From positions 1 to 64,000 of the forward strand of contig URAU01000014.1 of assembly GCA_900545955.1 (NCBI GenBank): a stretch of DNA of 64,000 bases, in the 5' to 3' direction. The notes under the pieces are model-generated. The model saw only the letters and a program-made list of their open reading frames with translations, was not told the origin of the DNA and searched no databases. Both the position numbers and the translations under genes were made by a program. This document shows positions 8,235 through 15,680 of this stretch, in pieces. This DNA is from an uncultured Porphyromonadaceae bacterium. GTDB lineage: Bacteria > Bacteroidota > Bacteroidia > Bacteroidales > Muribaculaceae. The first letter of the stretch is position 1. Every line of letters begins with the position of its first letter.

Positions 8235-8266
8235 TTTGGTTTTAAATGTGAAAAGTGTTAACTTTG
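8235..8266 (+). promoter_or_regulatory. Promoter of rho (TTTG-N20-TAACTTTG)
   Basis: TTTG 8235-8238 and TAACTTTG 8259-8266 are spaced exactly 20 nt. Transcription should begin near 8273, which leaves a leader of about 245 nt. Confidence 0.85.
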
Positions 8267-8272
8267 CGGCGA

Positions 8273-8517
8273 AACAATACGGCGACGGTATGGCTGCCGC
8301 GTCGGATTCCATCCTCTATTTCGGGGTTAAACGCTTGCCGCTTTGATTTATTCAGCGGCTGTTTACAATGTTTTGCCTCTTCTCCGAAAAATTTCCCGTA
8401 TTTTCGTAATCTCTCCGAATTTTCTCCCGTTTTCTCTTTTTAGTTTCCCGACCTGCAACATTGTTCAGCATTCGTCGCTCTATTTGGGCGACCTAAGCAT
8501 GATTCCCATATCATATA
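8273..8517 (+). promoter_or_regulatory. Long rho leader with a C-over-G, rut-like tract
   Basis: Positions 8375-8460 are rich in C and T and poor in G, with repeated tccg/tcccg groups roughly every 10-12 nt. That is the composition expected of a Rho utilisation site, and Rho is known to attenuate its own mRNA in several bacteria. No gene is convincing here; the small ORFs (8255-8443, 8343-8525) lack family features. Confidence 0.5.
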
Positions 8518-10620
8518 ATGTATAATATCTCGGACTTACAAAGCATGGCCGACGACAACCTGGTTGCCGTGGCCTCCGACATGGGCATACGCAAGCCCAA
8601 CGCTTCGCAGCGTGAAGACCTTATTTATAAAATCCTCGACCAGCAGGCCATCAATCTTTCGGCCAACGCTCCGGAGGAACAGCCGCGTCGTCGCGGTCGC
8701 AAGCCTAAGAATCAGGCTCAGAATCCGCCTCAGAATCAGGCGGTGGCCGAACAGAATCCGCGCCAGCAGGAGGCTGAGGCCGAAAATCAGCCCAAGCGCC
8801 GTGGCCGCAAACCGCGCAACGCCGAAAGCCAGACGCCGACGTTGACCGCACAGACCTCCGAGGCTACGGCACCGGTGGACGCCGCAGTGGATACGGCTGC
8901 CGAAGCTGCCATCACTGAAGCAACTGAGGCAGGTAATGCTCAGGATGAGACTGCGTCTGCCACGCAGCCAAAGCGCCGCGGCAGAAAGCCCAAGAACCAG
9001 ACTGTACAGTCCGAGCCGGCACTTGAACTTACTACTGCTGAGGCCGCTCCAGCTGAACTTCTACTCCCCGAGGCTCCCGTTGTAGAGTCGAAGGAGGCAA
9101 ATGCGACTGATGTTATTGATGTTGCTGAGGAAGCTAAAGTTGAGGAGGCGCCTGCCGATGATCACCCTGCAGCAGCCGAGCGCCCGCAGCGGGGCACATT
9201 CATACGGCCCGGGCAGCAGCCCCAGCAGCAACAGGGTCAGCAGCGCGGTCCGCGTGTGTTCGGACGCAAGGTCGACGAGTCGTTCGGCGCATTCTTCCCC
9301 CATGCTTCCGGCAAAAGTTTCAAGCCACGTAGCGAGAAGGAACGTGAGGCTGCCGCACAGGCTGCCATGGCGAATCCTATTGTAATCCGCGAACCGGAGG
9401 CTGAGAAGCAGCAGCCAGAAGCCAAGAGTAAGAAAGCTAAGAAGAAGGAACGCATGCAGCAGCGCCAGCTGGCTGCCATGCAGGCACCCGCCTATAATTT
9501 CGACGGTTTTCTCCAGACGGAGGGCGTACTCGAAATCGTGCCTGAGGGCTATGGATTTCTGCGCTCGAGCGATTTCAACTATCTCGCATCGCCCGATGAC
9601 ATTTATGTGACCCAGGCACAGATCAAGGCCTACGGCCTTAAGAGTGGTGATGTTGTGGAGTGCACGGTGAATCCTCCCAAAGAGGGCGACAAGTATTTCC
9701 CCATGGATCGCGCCCTGATGATTAACGGCCGCTCGCCGGAGTTCATTCGCGACCGTGTGCCGTTCGAGCACCTCACACCACTTTTCCCCAATGAAAAGTT
9801 CAACCTTACCGGCGGACGCCGCAGCAACAATATCTCAACGCGCGTGGTCGATATGTTCTCGCCCATCGGCAAGGGGCAGCGCGCACTTATCGTTGCTCCG
9901 CCAAAGACCGGTAAGACTATGCTCCTCAAGGATATAGCAAATGCTATCGCAGAGAACCACCCGGAGGCCTACATCATGATTCTGCTTATCGATGAGCGCC
10001 CCGAGGAGGTTACCGACATGAGCCGCAGCGTGAATGCCGAGGTGATTGCCTCGACTTTCGACGAGCCGGCCGACCGCCACGTGAAAATCGCAGGCATCGT
10101 GCTCGAAAAAGCCAAGCGCATGGTGGAATGTGGCCACGACGTAGTGATTCTGCTCGACTCCATCACGCGACTTGCGCGTGCTTACAATACCGCACAGCCC
10201 GCTTCGGGTAAGATTCTATCGGGCGGTGTAGACGCAAACGCGCTCCAGAAACCCAAGCGATTCTTCGGTGCAGCACGCAATATAGAGGGCGGCGGCTCGC
10301 TTACCATCATCGCCACGGCTCTTACCGAGACATCATCGAAGATGGACGAGGTTATTTTCGAGGAGTTCAAAGGCACCGGCAATATGGAGCTGCAACTCGA
10401 CCGTAAGCTTTCGAACAAGCGCATATTCCCGGCTGTCGACATCATGGCTTCCTCCACACGTCGCGACGATCTGCTGCTGCGCGAGGAGACGCTCAACCGT
10501 ATGTGGATTCTCCGTCGATTCCTTTCCGACCGCAATTCAATCGAGGCGATGGAATTTATCAAAGACCGCATGGAGCGCACCACCGACAACGACGAGCTAC
10601 TTCGCACCATGGGCGACTGA
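8518..10620 (+). CDS. rho: Transcription termination factor Rho with a large disordered N-terminal insertion
   Basis: The 700-aa protein is about 280 residues longer than E. coli Rho. It has a Rho N-terminal helical domain (1-46), then a low-complexity insertion (about 47-325), then the RNA-binding cold-shock-like domain (FDGFLQTEGVLEIVPEGYGF onward) and the ATPase with Walker A PPKTGKT (about 462) and the secondary-site R-loop region with SGGVDANALQKPKRFFGAAR. The insertion holds three nearly identical basic motifs (PRRRGRKP at 56-63, PKRRGRKP at 92-99 and 151-158), an acidic Ala/Glu-rich stretch, a Gln-rich stretch (about 230-245) and a Lys-rich patch (about 304-316). In Bacteroides thetaiotaomicron a disordered Rho region is reported to drive phase separation; this insertion may do the same. 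Confidence 0.98.
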   Translation: MYNISDLQSMADDNLVAVASDMGIRKPNASQREDLIYKILDQQAINLSANAPEEQPRRRGRKPKNQAQNPPQNQAVAEQNPRQQEAEAENQPKRRGRKPRNAESQTPTLTAQTSEATAPVDAAVDTAAEAAITEATEAGNAQDETASATQPKRRGRKPKNQTVQSEPALELTTAEAAPAELLLPEAPVVESKEANATDVIDVAEEAKVEEAPADDHPAAAERPQRGTFIRPGQQPQQQQGQQRGPRVFGRKVDESFGAFFPHASGKSFKPRSEKEREAAAQAAMANPIVIREPEAEKQQPEAKSKKAKKKERMQQRQLAAMQAPAYNFDGFLQTEGVLEIVPEGYGFLRSSDFNYLASPDDIYVTQAQIKAYGLKSGDVVECTVNPPKEGDKYFPMDRALMINGRSPEFIRDRVPFEHLTPLFPNEKFNLTGGRRSNNISTRVVDMFSPIGKGQRALIVAPPKTGKTMLLKDIANAIAENHPEAYIMILLIDERPEEVTDMSRSVNAEVIASTFDEPADRHVKIAGIVLEKAKRMVECGHDVVILLDSITRLARAYNTAQPASGKILSGGVDANALQKPKRFFGAARNIEGGGSLTIIATALTETSSKMDEVIFEEFKGTGNMELQLDRKLSNKRIFPAVDIMASSTRRDDLLLREETLNRMWILRRFLSDRNSIEAMEFIKDRMERTTDNDELLRTMGD

Positions 10621-10643
10621 TTGATTGGCCGATTGCCAATCAA
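10621..10643 (+). repeat. Hairpin directly after the rho stop codon
   Basis: ttgattggc / gccaatcaa with a 5-nt loop begins at the base after the stop codon. There is no T run, so it is not itself a classical terminator; it is followed by a decamer array and then a strong terminator. Confidence 0.6.
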
Positions 10644-10652
10644 TTAGCTTCG

Positions 10653-10700
10653 GTATTTTCCCGATTAATCGGGCTTCCCCCCGATTATGCCCGAATAAGT
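10653..10700. repeat. Decamer array 4 in the rho 3' UTR
   Basis: Four to five units at 10-nt spacing (gattaatcgg, gcttcccccc, gattatgccc, gaataagtgc) lie between the rho stop and the shared terminator. Confidence 0.7.
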
Positions 10701-10712
10701 GCTGCCTGGATA

Positions 10713-10750
10713 TAAAAATAGCCTCAGGATGGTCCTGAGGCTATTTTTTG
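10713..10750. terminator. Bidirectional terminator between rho and tdk
   Basis: aaaaatagcctcagga / tcctgaggctattttt forms a long stem with A and T runs on both sides, so it ends rho (+) and tdk (-). Confidence 0.9.
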
Positions 10751-10766
10751 TATGGGATAAATTCCG

Positions 10767-11426
10767 CTATTTGGCGTGGAGGTCAGCGGCGGGGTCGGCG
10801 TCGTCGAGAAAGGGGAGGGAGTAGCGGGCCGACTGGGCGATGCGCTGGTTGCGCCAGCATTTGCGGCAGACGGCTATGTAGCGGTCGTCGCCACCGATTT
10901 CCACCTGTGCACCCTCGTTTACGAAGTCGCCGTTGGCGTCGATGCGGGCGTTGACGATAGTCTTGTGGCCGCAGGTACAGGTTGATTTTATCTCGTCGAT
11001 GGTATCGGCGATTTCAAAGAGGCGCCGCGAGCCTTCGAAGAGGTGGGTCTTGAAGTCAGTGCGCAGGCCGTAGCAGATTACGTTGCAACCGAAGTCATCG
11101 ACGATGCGGCTGAGCTGATCCACTTGCTGAGCGGAGAGGAACTGGGCTTCGTCGACGAGAAACCACTCCACCAGCGCGCCGATTTCGCGGAAGTAGCCAC
11201 GTGCGAATTCGTAGAGATCCGTGTCAGGATAAATCCACCGGCATTCGCGCTCAATGCCGATACGCGAGCGGATTACGTTTTTGCTCTCGCGGTTGTCGAC
11301 CACGGGTTTCATGCAGAGGTAGCGCATGTGGCGCTCCTCGAAGTTGTAGGCAGTGGTAAGCAATAGAGCCGTTTTTGCCGAGCCCATTGTGCCGTATCTG
11401 AAATAGAGTTTTCCTATCCGGTTCAT
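10767..11426 (-). CDS. tdk: Thymidine kinase, type II
   Basis: The 219-aa protein has Walker A GTMGSAKT (12-19), the DEAQF Walker B-like motif with the catalytic Glu, the CYGLRTDF lasso region and a four-cysteine zinc site (CTC and later CRKC). It phosphorylates thymidine in pyrimidine salvage. It is the last gene of a minus-strand unit fur-purA-tdk, 18 bp after purA, which puts purine synthesis and pyrimidine salvage under one transcript. Confidence 0.95.
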   Translation of the reverse strand: MNRIGKLYFRYGTMGSAKTALLLTTAYNFEERHMRYLCMKPVVDNRESKNVIRSRIGIERECRWIYPDTDLYEFARGYFREIGALVEWFLVDEAQFLSAQQVDQLSRIVDDFGCNVICYGLRTDFKTHLFEGSRRLFEIADTIDEIKSTCTCGHKTIVNARIDANGDFVNEGAQVEIGGDDRYIAVCRKCWRNQRIAQSARYSLPFLDDADPAADLHAK

Positions 11427-11444
11427 TTCCTGGGGTATGAAGGG

Positions 11445-12719
11445 TCAGAGCTCGATTGTCTGCTTGCGGTCGGGACCAACGGACACGATTACCACAGGCA
11501 CGCCAAGTTGTTTTTCGATGAAGGCGATGTAGGAGCGGAATGCTTCGGGGAGGTCGGCGGCGCAAGTGACGCCGGTGAGCGGGGTCTGCCAGCCGGTGAT
11601 ATCGGTGTAGACGGGTTCAATATCGGCATGCGGATCGTCGAGGCTGTAGGGGAAGCGGTCGGTCAGAGTACCGTTAATGCGGTAGGCTGTGCAGGCGCGG
11701 ATGGTAGGAAATGTGTCGAGCACATCGCTTTTCATCATTATGAGTTTCGTAACGCCGTTGATCATTACGGCGTAACGCAGGGCTACGAGGTCAATCCAAC
11801 CGCAGCGGCGTTCGCGGCCGGTCACGGCTCCGTATTCATGGCCGAGGTCGCGGATGGTGCGTCCTGTCTGGTCGAAAAGCTCTGTGGGGAAGGGGCCGGC
11901 ACCCACGCGGGTGCAGTAGGCCTTGAAAATGCCGTAGACGTCGCCTATACGGTTGGGTGCTATGCCAAGGCCGGTACATGCACCGGCCGTTACGGTGTTG
12001 GAGGAGGTGACATAGGGATAGCTGCCGAAATCCACGTCGAGCATTGTGCCCTGGGCGCCTTCACACAGGATGGATTTGCCCTGGGTGAGGAGATCGTTGA
12101 CGAGATATTCTCCGTCGACGATGCGGTAATCCTTCAGGTATTCGATAGCTTCGAGCCAGCGCTTTTCAAGGGTCGCAAGTTCGCCGGGTGCAGGAATGGC
12201 GTCGAGGGAGGCCAGTCGGGCGATGTGGCGCTCGCGCGCGGCAGCGTACTTAGCCTCGAAGTCGCAGAATATGTCGCCCACACGCAGACCGTTTCGCGAA
12301 GTCTTGTCGGTATATGTCGGGCCGATGCCTTTGCCGGTAGTGCCGATTTTGGCTTTGCCTTTGGCACGCTCTGAGGCAGCGTCGAGTAGGCGGTGGGTTG
12401 GCAGAATCAGGTGTGCCTTCTTCGAGATGCATAGTGTGCGCTTGAGGTCTACACCGCTTGTGCACAGAGCCTCGGCTTCTTCGCGGAAGAGCACGGGGTC
12501 AAGCACTACGCCGCCTCCTATCAGGTTGGTGTCGTTCTGAAAAACGCCTGAAGGGATAGAGCGGAGCACATATTTCTTTCCGTCGAACTCCAGAGTGTGA
12601 CCGGCGTTAGGGCCACCCTGGAAGCGAGCCACGGCGTCGTAGCGCGGAGTGAGCACATCGACTACTTTTCCTTTTCCTTCGTCGCCCCACTGGAGGCCGA
12701 GCAGTACGTCAACTTTCAT
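11445..12719 (-). CDS. purA: Adenylosuccinate synthase
   Basis: The 424-aa enzyme converts IMP and aspartate to adenylosuccinate using GTP. It starts MKVDVLLGLQWGDEGKGK, with the P-loop-like GDEGKGK and catalytic Asp near the N-terminus, and contains GTTGKGIGPTY and GAQGTMLDVDFGSYPYVTSS. An in-frame start 51 codons upstream was rejected because the family begins at this Met. It follows fur by 67 bp and precedes tdk by 18 bp. Confidence 0.97.
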   Translation of the reverse strand: MKVDVLLGLQWGDEGKGKVVDVLTPRYDAVARFQGGPNAGHTLEFDGKKYVLRSIPSGVFQNDTNLIGGGVVLDPVLFREEAEALCTSGVDLKRTLCISKKAHLILPTHRLLDAASERAKGKAKIGTTGKGIGPTYTDKTSRNGLRVGDIFCDFEAKYAAARERHIARLASLDAIPAPGELATLEKRWLEAIEYLKDYRIVDGEYLVNDLLTQGKSILCEGAQGTMLDVDFGSYPYVTSSNTVTAGACTGLGIAPNRIGDVYGIFKAYCTRVGAGPFPTELFDQTGRTIRDLGHEYGAVTGRERRCGWIDLVALRYAVMINGVTKLIMMKSDVLDTFPTIRACTAYRINGTLTDRFPYSLDDPHADIEPVYTDITGWQTPLTGVTCAADLPEAFRSYIAFIEKQLGVPVVIVSVGPDRKQTIEL

Positions 12720-12786
12720 GTCGGTTTTTATTGATGCAGGATGTGGATATGATTTGATTGAGTTTAAATAATTTTCTATGGATTGG

Positions 12787-13308
12787 TCAGGACTTCCGGG
12801 GGGACTGGGCGGCCTTTTCGCGCTTGAGGCGCTTCTGACACCACGAGCAGAGTCCGTAGACGTAGAGGGCAAAGAACTCGGTCTTGAACGTGGGGTATTT
12901 CAGCGCGCCAAGTTCGGCCATAAGCTGCGGATTGCGTACGGCGCGCACTCGCCCGCACGAAGTGCATACCAGATGCAGATGGCTCTCCGAAGCCCCCTGG
13001 GGCACGCGTTCATATAGCGCGGGTTGGTTGCCGAACTGATGGCGGCGTACCAGGCCTGCCTCCAGAAAGAGTTGCACGGCGGCGTAGACCGTCGACAGGC
13101 TCAGGTGCATCCCGTCGAGCGTCAGCGCCTCGTGGAGTGCGTCGACGTAGAAATGTGCGTCGGTAGAAAATACCTTCTCCAATATGGCATAGCGTTCGGG
13201 TGTACGCCTCATGCCGTTGGCCTTGAGATACTTGTCGAGAGCCGTCTTGGCCGGAAGAAACAGTTTGTCGGCCGGATCGGCGGGATTGTTTTTCGCGTTG
13301 CTTTTCAT
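12787..13308 (-). CDS. fur: Fur family transcriptional regulator
   Basis: The 173-aa protein has the N-terminal winged helix (RRTPERYAILEKVFSTDAHFYVDALHE, then LSLSTVYAAVQLFLEAGLV) and the dimerisation domain with HLHLVCTSCGRV and a second cysteine pair CSWC for structural zinc. It should sense Fe(II), or peroxide if PerR-like; the sequence alone does not decide. The ATG at 13308 was chosen because a TATCTTTG promoter element (13323-13316) ends only 8 nt upstream, making the mRNA nearly leaderless. It has an N-terminal extension of about 20 residues before the helical domain. Confidence 0.9.
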   Translation of the reverse strand: MKSNAKNNPADPADKLFLPAKTALDKYLKANGMRRTPERYAILEKVFSTDAHFYVDALHEALTLDGMHLSLSTVYAAVQLFLEAGLVRRHQFGNQPALYERVPQGASESHLHLVCTSCGRVRAVRNPQLMAELGALKYPTFKTEFFALYVYGLCSWCQKRLKREKAAQSPRKS

Positions 13309-13315
13309 CGCTCTG

Positions 13316-13323
13316 CAAAGATA
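13316..13323 (-). promoter_or_regulatory. Promoter -7 element of fur-purA-tdk
   Basis: TATCTTTG on the minus strand (TAnnTTTG). The distance to the ATG predicts a leader of only a few nucleotides. Confidence 0.65.
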
Positions 13324-13356
13324 GCGAAATTTTGCTACCCCACAGCCCTCCGGCGC

Positions 13357-13391
13357 CAAAAAAATCCCCCGGAGCCCGCAAAGGCCTCCGG
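13357..13391 (-). terminator. Terminator downstream of the PepSY-like gene
   Basis: On the minus strand CCGGAG / CTCCGG with an 11-nt loop is followed by GGGATTTTTTT. It lies between the decamer array and the fur promoter. Confidence 0.6.
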
Positions 13392-13412
13392 AGGAGATTG
13401 TAAGTTGGGATT

Positions 13413-13498
13413 TTGGTTATTTCCTGATTATTCCCGATTAAATTTGATTAATCCCGATTTATCTTGATTAATCTTGATTTTCTCGATTGGTTGATTGA
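13413..13498. repeat. Decamer array 5, the most regular one
   Basis: Nine successive 10-nt units, nearly all ending in GATTA or GATTT (ttcctgatta, ttcccgatta, aatttgatta, atcccgattt, atcttgatta, and so on), fill the 3' UTR of the PepSY-like gene before its terminator. On the minus strand nearly every unit carries ATC at the same phase. Confidence 0.9.
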
Positions 13499-13518
13499 AT
13501 TCAACCCATCGCCATCAC

Positions 13519-14028
13519 TCAGTCCTGGATGGCGAGGAAGTTGCCGCCGAGGTCGAAAATATAGGTGTCGGGGTCGTTGATTGCGAGCTCTACCTCAATG
13601 GCTTTGCCGCGACGGTTGAATTCGATGGATTCGACCGAGGAAGCCAAACCTGCATCATTGAGATGGCGGTAGGATTTGCCGGGAAGAACGTCTTTGACGA
13701 CCTCGGAGGAGAGAACCATGGCGTCGGGGGCGTCGATTTCGCGTACGGTGCCTTTATTGTCGAATTCGATGTCGATACCATTTGCGAGTTCAACCTCGTA
13801 GGTGCCTTTAGCGAAATAGCGCTCTATGCTTGTAATTCCTACGTTCTTGAAATGGTGGTTGATAAATTTGCGAGCACCTTCCGGTAGCTGTTGGTAGTTC
13901 TGTGAACCTGCCAGAGCGATGCCCGGGTTGGAGCCCGCGATGTTGCGTGGCTGCTGGGCCAGCATGGTTGCCGGCATCAGTGCGGCTACCGCGATGGCTG
14001 CGATAGAGAGGAGTTTTGCGAATTTCAT
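13519..14028 (-). CDS. Exported PepSY-like domain protein
   Basis: The 169-aa protein has a signal peptide (MKFAKLLSIAAIAVAALMPATMLAQ, written here as residues 1-25 by position: basic start, hydrophobic core, cut after AQ) and a body resembling the putative beta-lactamase-inhibitor-like PepSY family of Bacteroidetes (DUF2874 type): FINHHFKNVGITSIERYFAKG, then a repeat-like second half. Such proteins are small periplasmic beta-rich proteins of unknown role. The start at 14028 was chosen to place the signal peptide at the N-terminus. Confidence 0.75.
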   Translation of the reverse strand: MKFAKLLSIAAIAVAALMPATMLAQQPRNIAGSNPGIALAGSQNYQQLPEGARKFINHHFKNVGITSIERYFAKGTYEVELANGIDIEFDNKGTVREIDAPDAMVLSSEVVKDVLPGKSYRHLNDAGLASSVESIEFNRRGKAIEVELAINDPDTYIFDLGGNFLAIQD

Positions 14029-14059
14029 AGTTTTCAAGTTGATAATCAATTTAAAATAA

Positions 14060-14088
14060 AACAACCGGAGCGGCCGTCCGGTTGTTTA
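14060..14088 (-). terminator. Terminator of the DUF3108 gene
   Basis: acaaccgga / tccggttgt with a 7-nt loop; on the minus strand it is followed by a T-rich run (TTTATTTTAA). Confidence 0.8.
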
Positions 14089-14102
14089 AAAATCTTTAAT
14101 CG

Positions 14103-14885
14103 TTATTGTATGTCTGATGTATTGCCCGAATAAAGAGCGCGTACCTTTCCTACGGGCAACTTTCCTTCGAGCAGGAGGGGGATACGGGCCGGGCCGGTGG
14201 AGATCCAGGCGTCCATGGCGTCGGAACTGACTTTCCCCCCTTCCTGGGTGAAGGTGAAGGTGATGTGGTAGGCAGGAAATCGCTCCTTGTCGAGTTTTAC
14301 GTCGGTCAGTCCGCGGTAGTGAATTGTGAGGAACTCCTTCTTCTTACCCGAAAATATATTGAGCCTGACGGATTCCCCCGCTTTCATTTTTGCGTAGTCG
14401 ATGGAGCGCATGAAGTAGAAGGATGATAGCATGTCGAGGGTGGGGCCTTCGGCCTGATGAGTGCGCTCGTCGTAGTCCATCGGCTCTTTCTTTTTCTTTC
14501 GCCACACGCGTGCTTTGGCAGTTGTGGTATTGCCCGAACGCGAATAATCGAGGATGTCGTGCGAGAAGCGTCCGCCCTCATGGGCTATGCGTTCGTAGCG
14601 TGAGGGCATGAGCGTAGAGGTGTCGATAGTGCCCAGCAACGTGTCACGTACATGATAGATGTGGTCGGCCCATGGGGCAGAGGCAGCCGTGAGGGTCGAC
14701 TTGAAAGCCGGGGAACCCACACCCGATGTTGCCAGCGCAACCTCGCCGGCTTTTTTGTTGATAAGTCCCCATTTGTACATTATATTGTATGTAAGCCGTT
14801 CGCGCGGAGCGGTCCAGGCGGATGCGAACTCGGGGAGAAGAGTTGCCAGCAGAAGCACGATTGAGAGGTGTAGAAGATTCTTCAT
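14103..14885 (-). CDS. DUF3108 domain-containing exported protein
   Basis: The 260-aa protein has a signal peptide (cut near FASA, residue 22-23) and the DUF3108 pattern: ERLTYNIMYKWGLINKKAGEV near the start, YHVRDTLLGTID, a DYSR segment and C-terminal DAWISTGPARIPLLLEGKLPVG. DUF3108 proteins are periplasmic, beta-rich and of unknown function. Its own terminator follows. It lies among other small minus-strand envelope genes but appears to be a separate unit. Confidence 0.85.
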   Translation of the reverse strand: MKNLLHLSIVLLLATLLPEFASAWTAPRERLTYNIMYKWGLINKKAGEVALATSGVGSPAFKSTLTAASAPWADHIYHVRDTLLGTIDTSTLMPSRYERIAHEGGRFSHDILDYSRSGNTTTAKARVWRKKKKEPMDYDERTHQAEGPTLDMLSSFYFMRSIDYAKMKAGESVRLNIFSGKKKEFLTIHYRGLTDVKLDKERFPAYHITFTFTQEGGKVSSDAMDAWISTGPARIPLLLEGKLPVGKVRALYSGNTSDIQ

Positions 14886-14958
14886 TGTACGTTATTGATA
14901 CTGTTACGGACAGTTAGACGTGCCGTCGGTCGGAAAGTTTAATATGCGGGCATTTAAA

Positions 14959-14998
14959 GCGCCGCCCGGCATCGTTTTGGAAGATGCGTGGGCGGCGC
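14959..14998 (-). terminator. Hairpin downstream of the winged-helix gene
   Basis: gcgccgccc / gggcggcgc with an inner gcatc / gatgc pairing gives a strong 14-bp stem. The T run on the minus strand is short (TTTAAA). Confidence 0.65.
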
Positions 14999-15031
14999 TC
15001 GATGGGGTAGTGGTATCGTTCGCCTGGCGGC

Positions 15032-15250
15032 TTATTTGTCGCCGGTAAGGGTGAAGAGGAGGTCTTTCTCGTCTTCGGGGTTGGTCTGGATTTCCAGCTT
15101 CCCTTCGCGGGCGAGCCATCCGGCAGCGGCGAACACTTCCTTATCTTTCAGTTTGGTGATTTTCTTGAGCTGCTTGAGGCCGAGTACGTCGGTTTCGTTG
15201 AGAGCGTTCCATACGAGGCCTGCCCAAGTTCCAATTGTTTCTGCGTTCAT
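15032..15250 (-). CDS. Small winged helix-turn-helix protein (DUF2582 type)
   Basis: The 72-aa protein matches the short Bacteroidetes winged-helix family: TWAGLVWNALNE, then LGLKQLKKITKLKDKEVFAAAGWLAREGKLEI, which forms the recognition helix and wing. Probably a DNA-binding protein, but no target is known. A TAAATTTG promoter element lies at 15398-15391 on the minus strand, leaving a leader of about 130 nt, unusually long for so small a gene. Confidence 0.85.
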   Translation of the reverse strand: MNAETIGTWAGLVWNALNETDVLGLKQLKKITKLKDKEVFAAAGWLAREGKLEIQTNPEDEKDLLFTLTGDK

Positions 15251-15390
15251 AGTTTAATAAATTAGAGTATGGATTGATGTTTGAGAATTTTATTGATAAT
15301 CTGCCACGGCGTTTGACTGGCTGGCCTGTGGCGCGGCATTCGACCGAGTGAATGTAGGTAGTTTTTACTTAAAAATCTGATTTTACGATG

Positions 15391-15423
15391 CAAATTTAAG
15401 TAAAATTTTTCAAATCAGCACAA
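15391..15423 (-). promoter_or_regulatory. Promoter of the winged-helix gene
   Basis: TAAATTTG (15398-15391, minus) with TTG at 15423-15421 (spacer 22). The remaining stretch 15424-15581 shows no feature. Confidence 0.6.
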
Positions 15424-15581
15424 TTTATCGTCAAATATTCCTCATAGGCTTGATGATTTATCTGATATTCCGTCCTTGGAGGCGCTGTAGGCACCTCTGT
15501 GCGCTTATTTATTTAACAAACAGCGGGCGGGAGGGTTCATTGGGAAGATGAGGATGAATGGGAAGATATTTGCCGGAATGC

Positions 15582-15612
15582 TTGCTTCCGGAGTGATAAT
15601 TTCGTAACTTTG
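15582..15612 (+). promoter_or_regulatory. Promoter of uvrB-ygiQ (TTG-N20-TAACTTTG)
   Basis: TTG 15582-15584 and TAACTTTG 15605-15612, spacer 20. It excludes most of the in-frame extension upstream of ATG 15681. Confidence 0.8.
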
Positions 15613-15680
15613 TATGAATGTTGGCGTCGCTACGGCGCCGCTTTTCAAATTGTCATTTCACTTTGCTAATTTACTTATTT

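Noticed and set aside
13413..13498. CRISPR array as an explanation of the tandem repeats
   Set aside because: The units are 10 nt with no spacers of constant length, and there are no cas genes in the window.
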